DNA of 14,056 nucleotides from Eubacterium sp. (lineage in GTDB: Bacteria; Bacillota_A; Clostridia; Lachnospirales; Lachnospiraceae): contig JAMPGN010000104.1 of NCBI GenBank assembly GCA_023663915.1, positions 1 to 14,056 of the forward strand, in the 5' to 3' direction. Numbering within the stretch: position 1 is the stretch's first letter; every line of letters starts with the position of its first letter. The notes under the pieces are model-generated. The model ran no database searches. It was given only the letters and a program-made list of their open reading frames with translations, and was not told the origin of the DNA. Shown here one piece after another: positions 1 through 10,729 of this stretch. The translations under genes were made by a program, and so were the position numbers.

Positions 1-86
1 TCCGTCAATGTGGTTTTACCAGCATCAATATGGGCCATAATTCCGATATTTCTGGTTCTCTCTAACGGATATTCTCTTCCAGCCAA
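1..86 (-). CDS. fusA: Elongation factor G, N-terminal fragment (cut by window edge)
   Basis: Only the first 28 codons are present; the gene continues beyond the left edge. The translation starts [20 protein letters not shown] and runs into DAGKTT, the P-loop (G1) of a translational GTPase, with the spacing typical of EF-G. EF-G drives tRNA and mRNA translocation on the ribosome and helps RRF recycle ribosomes. The initiation codon is TTG at 84-86, fixed by an AGGAGGA Shine-Dalgarno at 94-100 with 7-nt spacing; an ATG further upstream meets a stop after three codons. It is the third gene of the rpsL-rpsG-fusA unit, 118 bp after rpsG, and that gap carries two RNA hairpins. The identity is very secure because the N-terminus and gene order both agree. 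Confidence 0.96.
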   Translation of the reverse strand, partial: MAGREYPLERTRNIGIMAHIDAGKTTLT

Positions 87-118
87 GGTTTTTTCCTCCT
101 AATATTTCATCAAAACCC

Positions 119-142
119 GGAAGAAATCGCCAGATTTCTTCC
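119..142 (-). other. Perfect 10-bp stem-loop just upstream of the fusA ribosome binding site
   Basis: Arms 119-128 and 133-142 are perfect reverse complements around the 4-nt loop GCCA. On the minus strand the stem is followed by GGGTTTTGATG, a U-run too short for a convincing terminator. It ends about 18 nt before the fusA Shine-Dalgarno. It could be a weak attenuator, an RNase-processing barrier or a translation-modulating hairpin; which of these is not shown by sequence alone. Confidence 0.6.
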
Positions 143-143
143 A

Positions 144-201
144 GACGAGATATAGATGTTCTTAGGCGGCGTTTTTTGACGCCTTAGAATATCTTCTCGT
201 C
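144..201 (-). other. Long imperfect stem-loop in the rpsG-fusA spacer
   Basis: Outer arms GACGAGA (144-150) and TCTCGTC (195-201) are perfectly complementary. An inner stem of about 15 bp (154-168 against 180-194, two mismatches) continues after a 3-nt bulge and leaves an 11-nt loop. In the rpsG-fusA mRNA the fold begins 3 nt after the rpsG stop codon. On the plus strand the outer arm is followed by TTTTT (202-206), so it also resembles a terminator for antisense transcription. The inner part matches a segment at the rpoB-rpoC junction. Confidence 0.6.
162..189 (-). repeat. Intergenic element copy 1 (rpsG-fusA spacer)
   Basis: This 28-bp segment matches 5274-5301 at the rpoB-rpoC junction at 23 of 28 positions without gaps; both read TTCTAAG...CCTAA on the minus strand. 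Here it forms the apical part of the long stem-loop at 144-201. A few bases downstream in both copies a TCTGGAAG sequence follows, suggesting wider similarity. Confidence 0.5.
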
Positions 202-204
202 TTT

Positions 205-705
<501 letters not shown>

Positions 706-818
706 TCAACGGTACTCACATGTGTCCTCTAATTCAATGTGTTCGTGCGGTTCTATAGACAAGAATCCCAACACTAAATTAGTTCTGTTTGTGGTACTAA
801 AGCCTGTGACCCCGCTAT

Positions 819-1238
819 TTACTTAGCCTGTTTCGGTCTCTTAGCGCCGTACTTAGAACGAGCCTGTCTTCTGTTAGCGACTCCCGCAGTATCCAGCGTA
901 CCTCTGATAATGTGGTATCTTGTACCGGGTAAGTCCTTTACCCTGCCGCCACGGATCAAAACAACGCTATGCTCCTGCAGGTTATGTCCTTCACCCGGAA
1001 TGTAGCTTGTCACCTCGATCCCGTTGGAAAGACGTACTCTGGCGATCTTTCTGAGTGCGGAGTTAGGCTTCTTAGGAGTTGCTGTCTTCACAGCGGTGCA
1101 GACACCTCTCTTCTGCGGAGAAGCCGTGTCGATTGCTGTCTTGTGAAGGGAATTCCATCCTCTCAGCAAAGCAGGTGCAGTTGACTTCTTTACAGATGTC
1201 TGACGTCCTTTTCTGACTAACTGGTTAAATGTTGGCAT
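819..1238 (-). CDS. rpsL: 30S ribosomal protein S12
   Basis: This encodes 139 residues starting [12 protein letters not shown]. It is the decoding-centre protein S12, which monitors codon-anticodon pairing at the A site. The N-terminal region carries the longer Firmicutes insertion around [19 protein letters not shown]. Both loops where streptomycin-resistance substitutions arise, [11 protein letters not shown] and GGRVKDLPG, have wild-type lysines, so drug sensitivity at this target is inferred. The aspartate in VKDLPG is the residue RimO methylthiolates in other bacteria. A longer reading frame begins at a GTG (1245-1247), but that GTG is part of the Shine-Dalgarno AGGAGGTG; the ATG at 1236-1238 is 7 nt from AGGAGGT and matches the family start. 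It is the first gene of the rpsL-rpsG-fusA unit and is served by its own promoter 126 bp upstream. Confidence 0.98.
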   Translation of the reverse strand: MPTFNQLVRKGRQTSVKKSTAPALLRGWNSLHKTAIDTASPQKRGVCTAVKTATPKKPNSALRKIARVRLSNGIEVTSYIPGEGHNLQEHSVVLIRGGRVKDLPGTRYHIIRGTLDTAGVANRRQARSKYGAKRPKQAK

Positions 1239-1332
1239 TCTTTTCACCTCCTATGATATAAACTGTATGCCTTATGACATTTGTGTGCACTCTGCCGCTT
1301 ACGCATCTTCCTATTAGAAAATCTCCTCACAC

Positions 1333-1387
1333 AAAAAAAATGCATTCACGTGCACACTCAAATAGTATACTTGCCCGTGAATGCATT
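1333..1387 (-). terminator. Intrinsic terminator after rpoC
   Basis: Arms 1339-1350 and 1376-1387 are a perfect 12-bp inverted repeat with a 25-nt loop, followed on the minus strand by eight further T residues (1340-1333, the first two overlapping the stem foot). It lies about 50 bp after the rpoC stop, as expected for ending the rpoBC transcript. The loop is unusually long because it contains the -10 box of the downstream promoter. Confidence 0.85.
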
Positions 1388-1392
1388 GTCAA
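1364..1392 (-). promoter_or_regulatory. Consensus sigma-A promoter for rpsL-rpsG-fusA
   Basis: TTGACA (1387-1392), a 17-bp spacer and TATACT (1364-1369) give a near-perfect housekeeping promoter. Transcription should start near 1357, leaving a leader of about 120 nt before rpsL. The spacer contains one arm of the rpoC terminator stem, so the promoter and terminator share the same DNA. Confidence 0.85.
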
Positions 1393-1436
1393 TACATTTT
1401 TTTAGGATTTTAGCTTATTCTCAGCTTAATTCCAGC

Positions 1437-4400
1437 CTATTCTACAACTTCCATCTCTGCTTCTGAAACCTCAGCCTCTTCGATATCCTCATCGTCGATT
1501 TCGTCGGCATATTCTGCCTCCTCGTCAAAATCCATCAGATCGTCGTTTTCGTCATTTTCATCGATTTCATCAAGCTCTTCCATTTCTTCTTCGATCTCTT
1601 CTAACGCCTCGGCTTCCGCATCCTGCGCTTCCTCGTCAAATCCGTCGTCAAAGCTCAGTTCGTCTTCCGCCGCCAGACGGCTGAGCAGGTTCTCGTCGGT
1701 ACTTAGCTTCGTATCTCTATAACGCTTCATGCCCGTTCCTGCCGGAATCAGCTTACCGATGATAACGTTCTCTTTCAAGCCGATCAGCGAATCCACTTTG
1801 CCCTTGATCGCCGCCTCGGTCAGCACCTTCGTCGTCTCCTGGAAGGATGCCGCCGACAAGAAGGAATCCGTTGCCAGTGCCGCCTTGGTGATACCGAGCA
1901 ATATCTGCCTGCCATCGGCAGGCTCTTTACCGGCTTTGACCAATTCCTCATTCATATCCTCATAATCAAGGACATCTACCAGTGTTCCCGGTAAGAAATC
2001 GGTGTCACCGCTGTTCTCGATGCGGACTTTCTTGAGCATCTGACGCACGATCACCTCGATATGCTTATCGGCGATATCAACACCCTGTAAGCGGTATACA
2101 CGCTGCACTTCGCGCAGCATATAATCCTGCACCGCACGGATGCCTTTGATCTTCAGCAGATCATGCGGATTGACACTGCCCTCTGTCAGTTCATCGCCCG
2201 CCTCCAGCACGGCGCCATCCATGATCTTGATTCTGGAACCATAGGAGATCAGATATGTCTTGGACTCGCCCGTCTCATCGTTAGTGATCACGACTTCTCT
2301 CTTTTTCTTGGTATCTTTGATCGTTGCCACACCGCCAAACTCTGCGATGATTGCCAGTCCTTTCGGCTTACGCGCCTCAAAAAGCTCCTCCACACGGGGA
2401 AGACCCTGTGTGATATCGTCACCGGCAACGCCGCCCGTATGGAAGGTACGCATGGTAAGCTGTGTGCCGGGTTCACCGATGGACTGCGCCGCGATGATAC
2501 CGACAGCCTCACCCACCTGAACCGGTTCTCCGGTCGCCATGTTTGCGCCGTAGCACTTCGCACAGATTCCCACATGGGAACGGCAGGTCAATATCGTGCG
2601 GATCTTAACTTCCTCAATCGGCTCGCCTTTCTCGTTCACGCCTGCACTTAAAATCCGCGCGGCGCGTGCCGGAGTAATCATATGATTTCTCTTGACGATC
2701 ATCTTGCCGTCCCTGTCTTTGATATCTTCACAGGAAAAACGTCCTGTAATTCTGTCGCTTAATCCCTCGATGGTCTCCTTGCCGTCCATGAACGCCTTGA
2801 CTACGATACCCGGAATGTCGTCTTTGCCCTCGCAGCAGTCCGTCTCACGGATAATCAGTTCCTGGGAGACGTCAACCATACGTCTGGTCAGATAACCGGA
2901 GTCGGCTGTACGGAGCGCAGTATCGGACAGACCTTTCCGCGCGCCATGCGCAGACATGAAGTATTCCAGTACATCCAGACCTTCACGGAAGTTGGACTTG
3001 ATGGGCAGCTCGATCGTCCTTCCGGTCGTATCCGCCATCAATCCACGCATACCCGCTAACTGCTTGATCTGCTGGTTGGAACCACGGGCGCCAGAATCCG
3101 CCATCATAAAGATATTATTATATTTATCCAGACCTGCCAACAGTACGTCCGTCAGCTCTTTATCCGTCTCATTCCATGTCTCGACAACCGCACGGTATCT
3201 CTCTTCCTCCGTGATCAGACCACGCCGGAAATTCACGGATATCTTATCTACCGTAGCCTGTGCCGCTTCTAGCATTTCCTCTTTCTTAGCCGGAACGGTC
3301 ATATCAGAGATCGATACCGTCATCGCCGCCCTGGTTGAATATTTATATCCTGTCGATTTAATTAAGTCAAGCACCTCAGCAGTTCTTACCGCACCGTGGA
3401 TGTTAATGACTTTTTCCAGAATCTGCTTCAGCTGTTTCTTGCCTACATGGAAATCTACTTCCAGTTTCAATAGATTCTCCGGATTACTTCTATCTATATA
3501 TCCCAGATCCTGCGGAAGAATTTCATTAAACAGAAATCTTCCCAATGTAGATTCAACATTGCCGCTCACAACTTCGCCATCAGGCGCAGTCTTGGTCACT
3601 CGAACCGTAATTCTCGCATGCAGTGTACACGCACCATTCTCATAGGCAAGAATCGCCTCATTTACATTCTTAAAATATTTGCCCTCTCCGACTGCTCCGG
3701 GTCTCTCCTGTGTCAGATAGTAGATACCAAGCACCATATCCTGTGAGGGAACTGCCACCGGTCCGCCGTCGGAAGGTTTCAACAGGTTGTTCGGTGAAAG
3801 GAGCAGGAAACGGCATTCCGCCTGTGCCTCCACCGATAACGGAAGGTGGACCGCCATCTGGTCTCCGTCGAAGTCAGCATTGAAAGCCGTACATACGAGC
3901 GGATGCAGTTTGATCGCCTTGCCTTCTACCAGAATCGGCTCAAATGCCTGGATACCGAGCCTGTGCAGCGTGGGGGCGCGGTTCAACATAACCGGATGTT
4001 CTTTGATCACTTCCTCAAGCACATCCCACACCTGCGTATCCAGTCTCTCAACCAGTTTCTTGGCATTCTTGATGTTCTGTGAGATGCCTCTGGACACCAG
4101 TTCTTTCATAACAAAAGGTTTGAACAGTTCGATCGCCATCTCTTTGGGCAGACCGCACTGATAGATTTTTAACTCCGGACCTACCACGATAACGGAACGT
4201 CCCGAATAATCCACACGCTTGCCGAGCAGGTTTTGACGGAAACGTCCGGATTTGCCTTTTAACATGTCAGACAAGGACTTAAGCGCCCTGTTGCCGGGAC
4301 CCGTTACCGGACGGCCTCTCCTGCCGTTGTCGATTAACGCATCCACTGCTTCCTGGAGCATTCTCTTCTCGTTACGCACGATAATGTCAGGCGCTCCAAG

Positions 4401-5240
4401 CTCTAGCAGCCTTTTCAGACGATTATTTCTGTTGATAATCCTTCTATATAAATCATTTAAGTCGCTCGTCGCAAAACGACCGCCGTCCAGCTGAACCATA
4501 GGACGAAGATCTGGTGGAATGACTGGAATCGCATCCATGATCATCCATTCGGGCTGATTTCCCGACTCCCTGAAAGCCTCTACCACTTCCAGTCTTTTGA
4601 TAATACGGGCACGCTTCTGTCCGGTAGACTCCCGCAGACCCTCTTTTAATTCCGCTGCTTCTGCCTCTAAGTCGATCGCCTCAAGCAATTCCTTGATCGC
4701 CTCCGCGCCCATACCGACACGGAACTTATTCCCCCATGCGTCCCTGGCATCCTGATACTCTTTTTCAGAGAGGACCTGCTTATATTCCAGATCACTCTCA
4801 CCGCCATCCAGCACGATATAGGAAGCAAAGTACAGCACTTTCTCCAGCACTCTCGGGGACAGGTCGAGGATCAGGCCCATACGGCTGGGAATGCCTTTGA
4901 AATACCAGATATGGGAAACCGGCGCCGCCAGTTCAATATGTCCCATACGCTCCCTGCGGACGCTTGCCTTCGTAACCTCAACGCCGCATCGGTCGCAGAC
5001 TACGCCTTTATACCGTATCTTCTTATATTTACCGCAGTGGCACTCCCAGTCTTTGCTGGGGCCGAAGATCCTCTCACAGAACAGACCTTCCTTCTCCGGT
5101 TTCAATGTTCGATAATTAATGGTTTCCGGCTTCGTCACTTCGCCTCTCGACCATTCTCTGATTTTCTCGGGTGATGCCAATCCAATTCTGATGGCATCAA
5201 ATGTCATAGGTTGATAAGTTTCCTGTTTCATTTCTGACAT
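1437..5240 (-). CDS. rpoC: DNA-directed RNA polymerase subunit beta-prime
   Basis: The 1267-residue product is the catalytic beta-prime subunit. The N-terminal zinc ribbon has Cys67, Cys69, Cys82 and Cys85. The absolutely conserved NADFDGD loop places the Mg-binding aspartates at 456, 458 and 460. The bridge-helix region includes MADSGARGS (713 onward). The second zinc site uses Cys802 or 803 with Cys886, Cys893 and Cys896, followed by the trigger-loop segment [10 protein letters not shown]. All key residues are intact. The last 77 residues, from about 1191, form a tail with 44 Asp or Glu and no Lys or Arg, making it longer than the roughly 1200-residue B. subtilis protein. The ATG at 5238-5240 follows a GGTGAT Shine-Dalgarno-like match, with GGAAGGAG somewhat further upstream. 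It is co-transcribed with rpoB (55-bp gap) and ends before a strong terminator. Confidence 0.98.
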   Translation of the reverse strand: MSEMKQETYQPMTFDAIRIGLASPEKIREWSRGEVTKPETINYRTLKPEKEGLFCERIFGPSKDWECHCGKYKKIRYKGVVCDRCGVEVTKASVRRERMGHIELAAPVSHIWYFKGIPSRMGLILDLSPRVLEKVLYFASYIVLDGGESDLEYKQVLSEKEYQDARDAWGNKFRVGMGAEAIKELLEAIDLEAEAAELKEGLRESTGQKRARIIKRLEVVEAFRESGNQPEWMIMDAIPVIPPDLRPMVQLDGGRFATSDLNDLYRRIINRNNRLKRLLELGAPDIIVRNEKRMLQEAVDALIDNGRRGRPVTGPGNRALKSLSDMLKGKSGRFRQNLLGKRVDYSGRSVIVVGPELKIYQCGLPKEMAIELFKPFVMKELVSRGISQNIKNAKKLVERLDTQVWDVLEEVIKEHPVMLNRAPTLHRLGIQAFEPILVEGKAIKLHPLVCTAFNADFDGDQMAVHLPLSVEAQAECRFLLLSPNNLLKPSDGGPVAVPSQDMVLGIYYLTQERPGAVGEGKYFKNVNEAILAYENGACTLHARITVRVTKTAPDGEVVSGNVESTLGRFLFNEILPQDLGYIDRSNPENLLKLEVDFHVGKKQLKQILEKVINIHGAVRTAEVLDLIKSTGYKYSTRAAMTVSISDMTVPAKKEEMLEAAQATVDKISVNFRRGLITEEERYRAVVETWNETDKELTDVLLAGLDKYNNIFMMADSGARGSNQQIKQLAGMRGLMADTTGRTIELPIKSNFREGLDVLEYFMSAHGARKGLSDTALRTADSGYLTRRMVDVSQELIIRETDCCEGKDDIPGIVVKAFMDGKETIEGLSDRITGRFSCEDIKDRDGKMIVKRNHMITPARAARILSAGVNEKGEPIEEVKIRTILTCRSHVGICAKCYGANMATGEPVQVGEAVGIIAAQSIGEPGTQLTMRTFHTGGVAGDDITQGLPRVEELFEARKPKGLAIIAEFGGVATIKDTKKKREVVITNDETGESKTYLISYGSRIKIMDGAVLEAGDELTEGSVNPHDLLKIKGIRAVQDYMLREVQRVYRLQGVDIADKHIEVIVRQMLKKVRIENSGDTDFLPGTLVDVLDYEDMNEELVKAGKEPADGRQILLGITKAALATDSFLSAASFQETTKVLTEAAIKGKVDSLIGLKENVIIGKLIPAGTGMKRYRDTKLSTDENLLSRLAAEDELSFDDGFDEEAQDAEAEALEEIEEEMEELDEIDENDENDDLMDFDEEAEYADEIDDEDIEEAEVSEAEMEVVE

Positions 5241-5273
5241 CTTATATCACCATGCTCCTTCCAGATTCTATAT

Positions 5274-5295
5274 TTAGGTGGCGTCCTATGACGTC

Positions 5296-5301
<6 letters not shown>
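5274..5301 (-). repeat. Intergenic element copy 2 (rpoB-rpoC junction)
   Basis: It matches 162-189 in the rpsG-fusA spacer at 23 of 28 positions. This copy includes the last sense codon and TAA stop of rpoB, then runs into the 55-bp spacer before rpoC. It can form only a short imperfect hairpin around GACGTC...GACGCC, unlike the long stem of copy 1. Confidence 0.5.
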
Positions 5302-9162
<3,861 letters not shown>

Positions 9163-9253
9163 CGACAATTTCACCCCGTTCTTTATAATCTAGCGCTTAT
9201 TGATCGGAAAAATGATGCAAATAAGCATACCACACCACAATAGTGCATTATCC

Positions 9254-9282
9254 ATTCTACTACAACTTTTTGGGAGAGTCAA
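9254..9282 (-). promoter_or_regulatory. Strong sigma-A promoter for rpoB-rpoC
   Basis: TTGACT (9277-9282), exactly 17 bp and TAGAAT (9254-9259) form a near-consensus promoter. Initiation near 9247 would give a leader of about 85 nt before rpoB. It lies downstream of the attenuator hairpin at 9354-9402, so rpoBC can be expressed independently of rplJL. Confidence 0.8.
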
Positions 9283-9353
9283 CGATTATTTTCCAGAAAT
9301 ATTCAGAAGATTTTGAAGATTTTGGAACAGAAAATAGTAGCGCCAACAAGCAT

Positions 9354-9402
9354 AAAACCGTCCATGCAGGCAGTGCTGCAGCACATGCCGACGATGAACG
9401 GT
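9354..9402 (-). terminator. Attenuator-like hairpin between rplL and rpoB
   Basis: On the minus strand, arms 9394-9402 and 9357-9365 pair over 9 bp with one U-G pair. Inside is a second stem closing on GTGC-TGCA-GCAC with flanking GGCA/TGCC. The structure ends in UUUUAUG, a short U-tract, so partial rather than complete termination is likely. In E. coli an attenuator in the same position reduces rpoBC relative to rplJL expression; the same role is inferred here. On the plus strand the hairpin is also followed by TCTTTTG. Confidence 0.65.
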
Positions 9403-9431
9403 CTTTTGTACTTATGATTGATCCGGTCGGA

Positions 9432-9806
9432 TTATTTCAAAGTAACCTTAGCGCCCTCAGCCTCTAACTTGCCCTTGAGTTCATCAGCCTCTTCCTTGGT
9501 AGCTGCCTCTTTTAATACCTTCGGAGCGGAATCAACTAAGTCTTTCGCTTCCTTCAAGCCAAGACCTGTTGCCTCACGGACAACTTTGATTACCTTAACC
9601 TTATTCGGACCAACTTCTGTCAGCTCAACGTCAAACTCTGTCTTCTCCTCAACTTCTGCTGCGCCTGTATCGGCTGCTGCAACGACAACGCCTGCTGCCG
9701 CAGATACGCCGAACTCTTCTTCACATGCTTTCACCAAATCATTTAATTCTAATACGGTCAGCTCTTTGATCGCATCAATCATTTCCTGAGTAGATAATTT
9801 TGCCAT
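9432..9806 (-). CDS. rplL: 50S ribosomal protein L7/L12
   Basis: The 124-residue acidic protein has the standard two-domain layout. The N-terminal dimerisation domain (about 1-35, [20 protein letters not shown]) docks on L10. An Ala/Val-rich hinge follows (about 36-55). The C-terminal domain, from about residue 56 ([13 protein letters not shown]), includes the factor-binding helices [17 protein letters not shown]. As the multi-copy stalk protein it recruits EF-G, EF-Tu and IF2 and stimulates their GTPase activity. GGAGG 9 nt before the ATG sets the start. It lies 55 bp after rplJ and shares its L10-regulated transcript, then is followed by an attenuator-like hairpin rather than directly by rpoB. 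The B. subtilis methyltransferase-like gene ybxB, normally next, is absent. Confidence 0.98.
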   Translation of the reverse strand: MAKLSTQEMIDAIKELTVLELNDLVKACEEEFGVSAAAGVVVAAADTGAAEVEEKTEFDVELTEVGPNKVKVIKVVREATGLGLKEAKDLVDSAPKVLKEAATKEEADELKGKLEAEGAKVTLK

Positions 9807-9861
9807 TATTGTTTACCTCCGTTATTTTTGTTGTAATGTGATTGATAAATATTGCTGCTTC

Positions 9862-10473
9862 TTATTCCGCTGCGGGAGTCTCTGCTGTGGCCGCTTCCTC
9901 AACAGGAGCCTCTGCTGCAGGCGCTTCTTCTACGGGAGCTGCCTCTGCGGATGCCTCCCCAGCCGGAGCTTCTGCTGCACACTCGGATGCGCCGCCTTTT
10001 TCCGCTAACTGCTTCATGACACGTGCAAAATTGGTAATCGGTGACTGGATGCTTCCAAGCAGCTTGGACAACAGTTCTTCCCTGGAAGGAATCTTGGAAA
10101 TATTCTCGATTCCGGCAGCATCGTAAACCGTACCTTCCACAACGCCGCCCTTAACCTCAAGGGCATTCGCTGTCTTCGCGAATTTGCATAAAACTCTTGC
10201 GGGCGCGGTAGCGTCTTCCGTGGAAATAGCAACTGCGCTGGGACCTTCCAGATACTCCGTCAGAGCTTCACATGCCGTACCCTTAAATGCAAAATTCATC
10301 ATTGTGTTTTTGTAAACCTTGTAGCTGATTCCGGCTTCACGAAGCTGTTTACGAAGCTCTGTATCCTGCTCTACCGTAAGTCCGCGATAATCAACCAGTA
10401 CAACCGACTGCGCATCTTTGATCGCCGCTGAAATCTCTTCTACAATCGGTTTTTTCAGTTCGACTTTTGCCAT
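9862..10473 (-). CDS. rplJ: 50S ribosomal protein L10
   Basis: This encodes 203 residues starting MAKVELKKPIVEEIS. The globular domain with VVLVDYRGLTVEQ and TELRKQLREAG binds the L11-region of 23S rRNA; a C-terminal helix (about SPITNFARVMKQLAEKGG) holds the L7/L12 dimers of the stalk. L10 is usually about 165-175 residues, so the last roughly 45 residues are an extra low-complexity extension of Ala, Glu and Pro with APVEEAPAAEAPVEEA-like repetition. The ATG at 10471-10473 has AAGGAGGT with 7-nt spacing; the longer open frame upstream has no ribosome site and runs into the leader terminator. L10 with L7/L12 probably feeds back on its own leader. rplK and rplA, often directly upstream, are not in this window. 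Confidence 0.97.
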   Translation of the reverse strand: MAKVELKKPIVEEISAAIKDAQSVVLVDYRGLTVEQDTELRKQLREAGISYKVYKNTMMNFAFKGTACEALTEYLEGPSAVAISTEDATAPARVLCKFAKTANALEVKGGVVEGTVYDAAGIENISKIPSREELLSKLLGSIQSPITNFARVMKQLAEKGGASECAAEAPAGEASAEAAPVEEAPAAEAPVEEAATAETPAAE

Positions 10474-10519
10474 TATATTTACCTCCTTATAGATTTTACG
10501 CCGAAAGGAGTCCTCTATC

Positions 10520-10548
10520 AAAAAATCCCTCCTAAAGACAGGAAGGAT
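10520..10548 (-). terminator. Leader terminator of the L10 attenuator
   Basis: Arms 10525-10533 and 10540-10548 form a 9-bp stem with one U-G pair and a 6-nt loop, followed by a U-run (10525-10520). It lies 47 nt upstream of the rplJ start, so it can stop transcription before the gene. The segment CUGUCUU in its 5' arm and loop is complementary to AAGACAG at 10611-10617, giving a competing antiterminator pairing. Confidence 0.8.
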
Positions 10549-10636
10549 CTGTTTACAAAGTAACTCATCTCCTCGGTAGGCGGATTCTTACGCCGGCAAT
10601 ACGGCACCTACTGTCTTCGGCATGGTTGTAACAACC
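10520..10636 (-). ncRNA. L10 ribosomal protein leader (rplJL autoregulatory mRNA leader)
   Basis: Between the promoter and rplJ the RNA contains GUAGGUG (10605-10611) pairing with CGCCUAC (10576-10582), with an internal GCCGGC-containing bulged arm, then a GAGGAGAUGAG stretch and the leader terminator. This layout matches the Firmicutes L10 leader, which binds the L10-L7/L12 complex and attenuates transcription. AAGACAG at 10611-10617 overlaps the L10-site stem and can instead pair with the terminator, so L10 binding would free the terminator. The family assignment is by recognition; the competing pairings are read directly. Confidence 0.85.
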
Positions 10637-10642
10637 TTCGAT

Positions 10643-10672
10643 AATATAGCACACATTCTTTATGACTGTCAA
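10643..10672 (-). promoter_or_regulatory. Promoter of the rplJ-rplL operon
   Basis: TTGACA (10667-10672), an 18-bp spacer and TATATT (10643-10648), preceded by TGC to give an extended -10. The start is expected near 10636, which places the L10 leader at the 5' end of the transcript, about 163 nt before rplJ. Confidence 0.85.
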
Positions 10673-10729
10673 GCCTTAATTCATATTTACACCCTTCTGA
10701 CATTTGTGCCATTTTAATCTGCATTCCTG

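Noticed and set aside
1239..1247. Longer S12 starting from a GTG
   Set aside because: The GTG is part of the Shine-Dalgarno, and the protein family begins at the ATG three codons later.
2956..3645. 229-codon open frame on the plus strand opposite rpoC
   Set aside because: It lies wholly antisense to conserved beta-prime sequence, has no recognisable domain, and its composition mirrors the rpoC codons.
10474..10521. Sixteen-codon N-terminal extension of L10
   Set aside because: It would begin in the leader terminator U-run without a ribosome site; the ATG at 10471-10473 has an ideal one.
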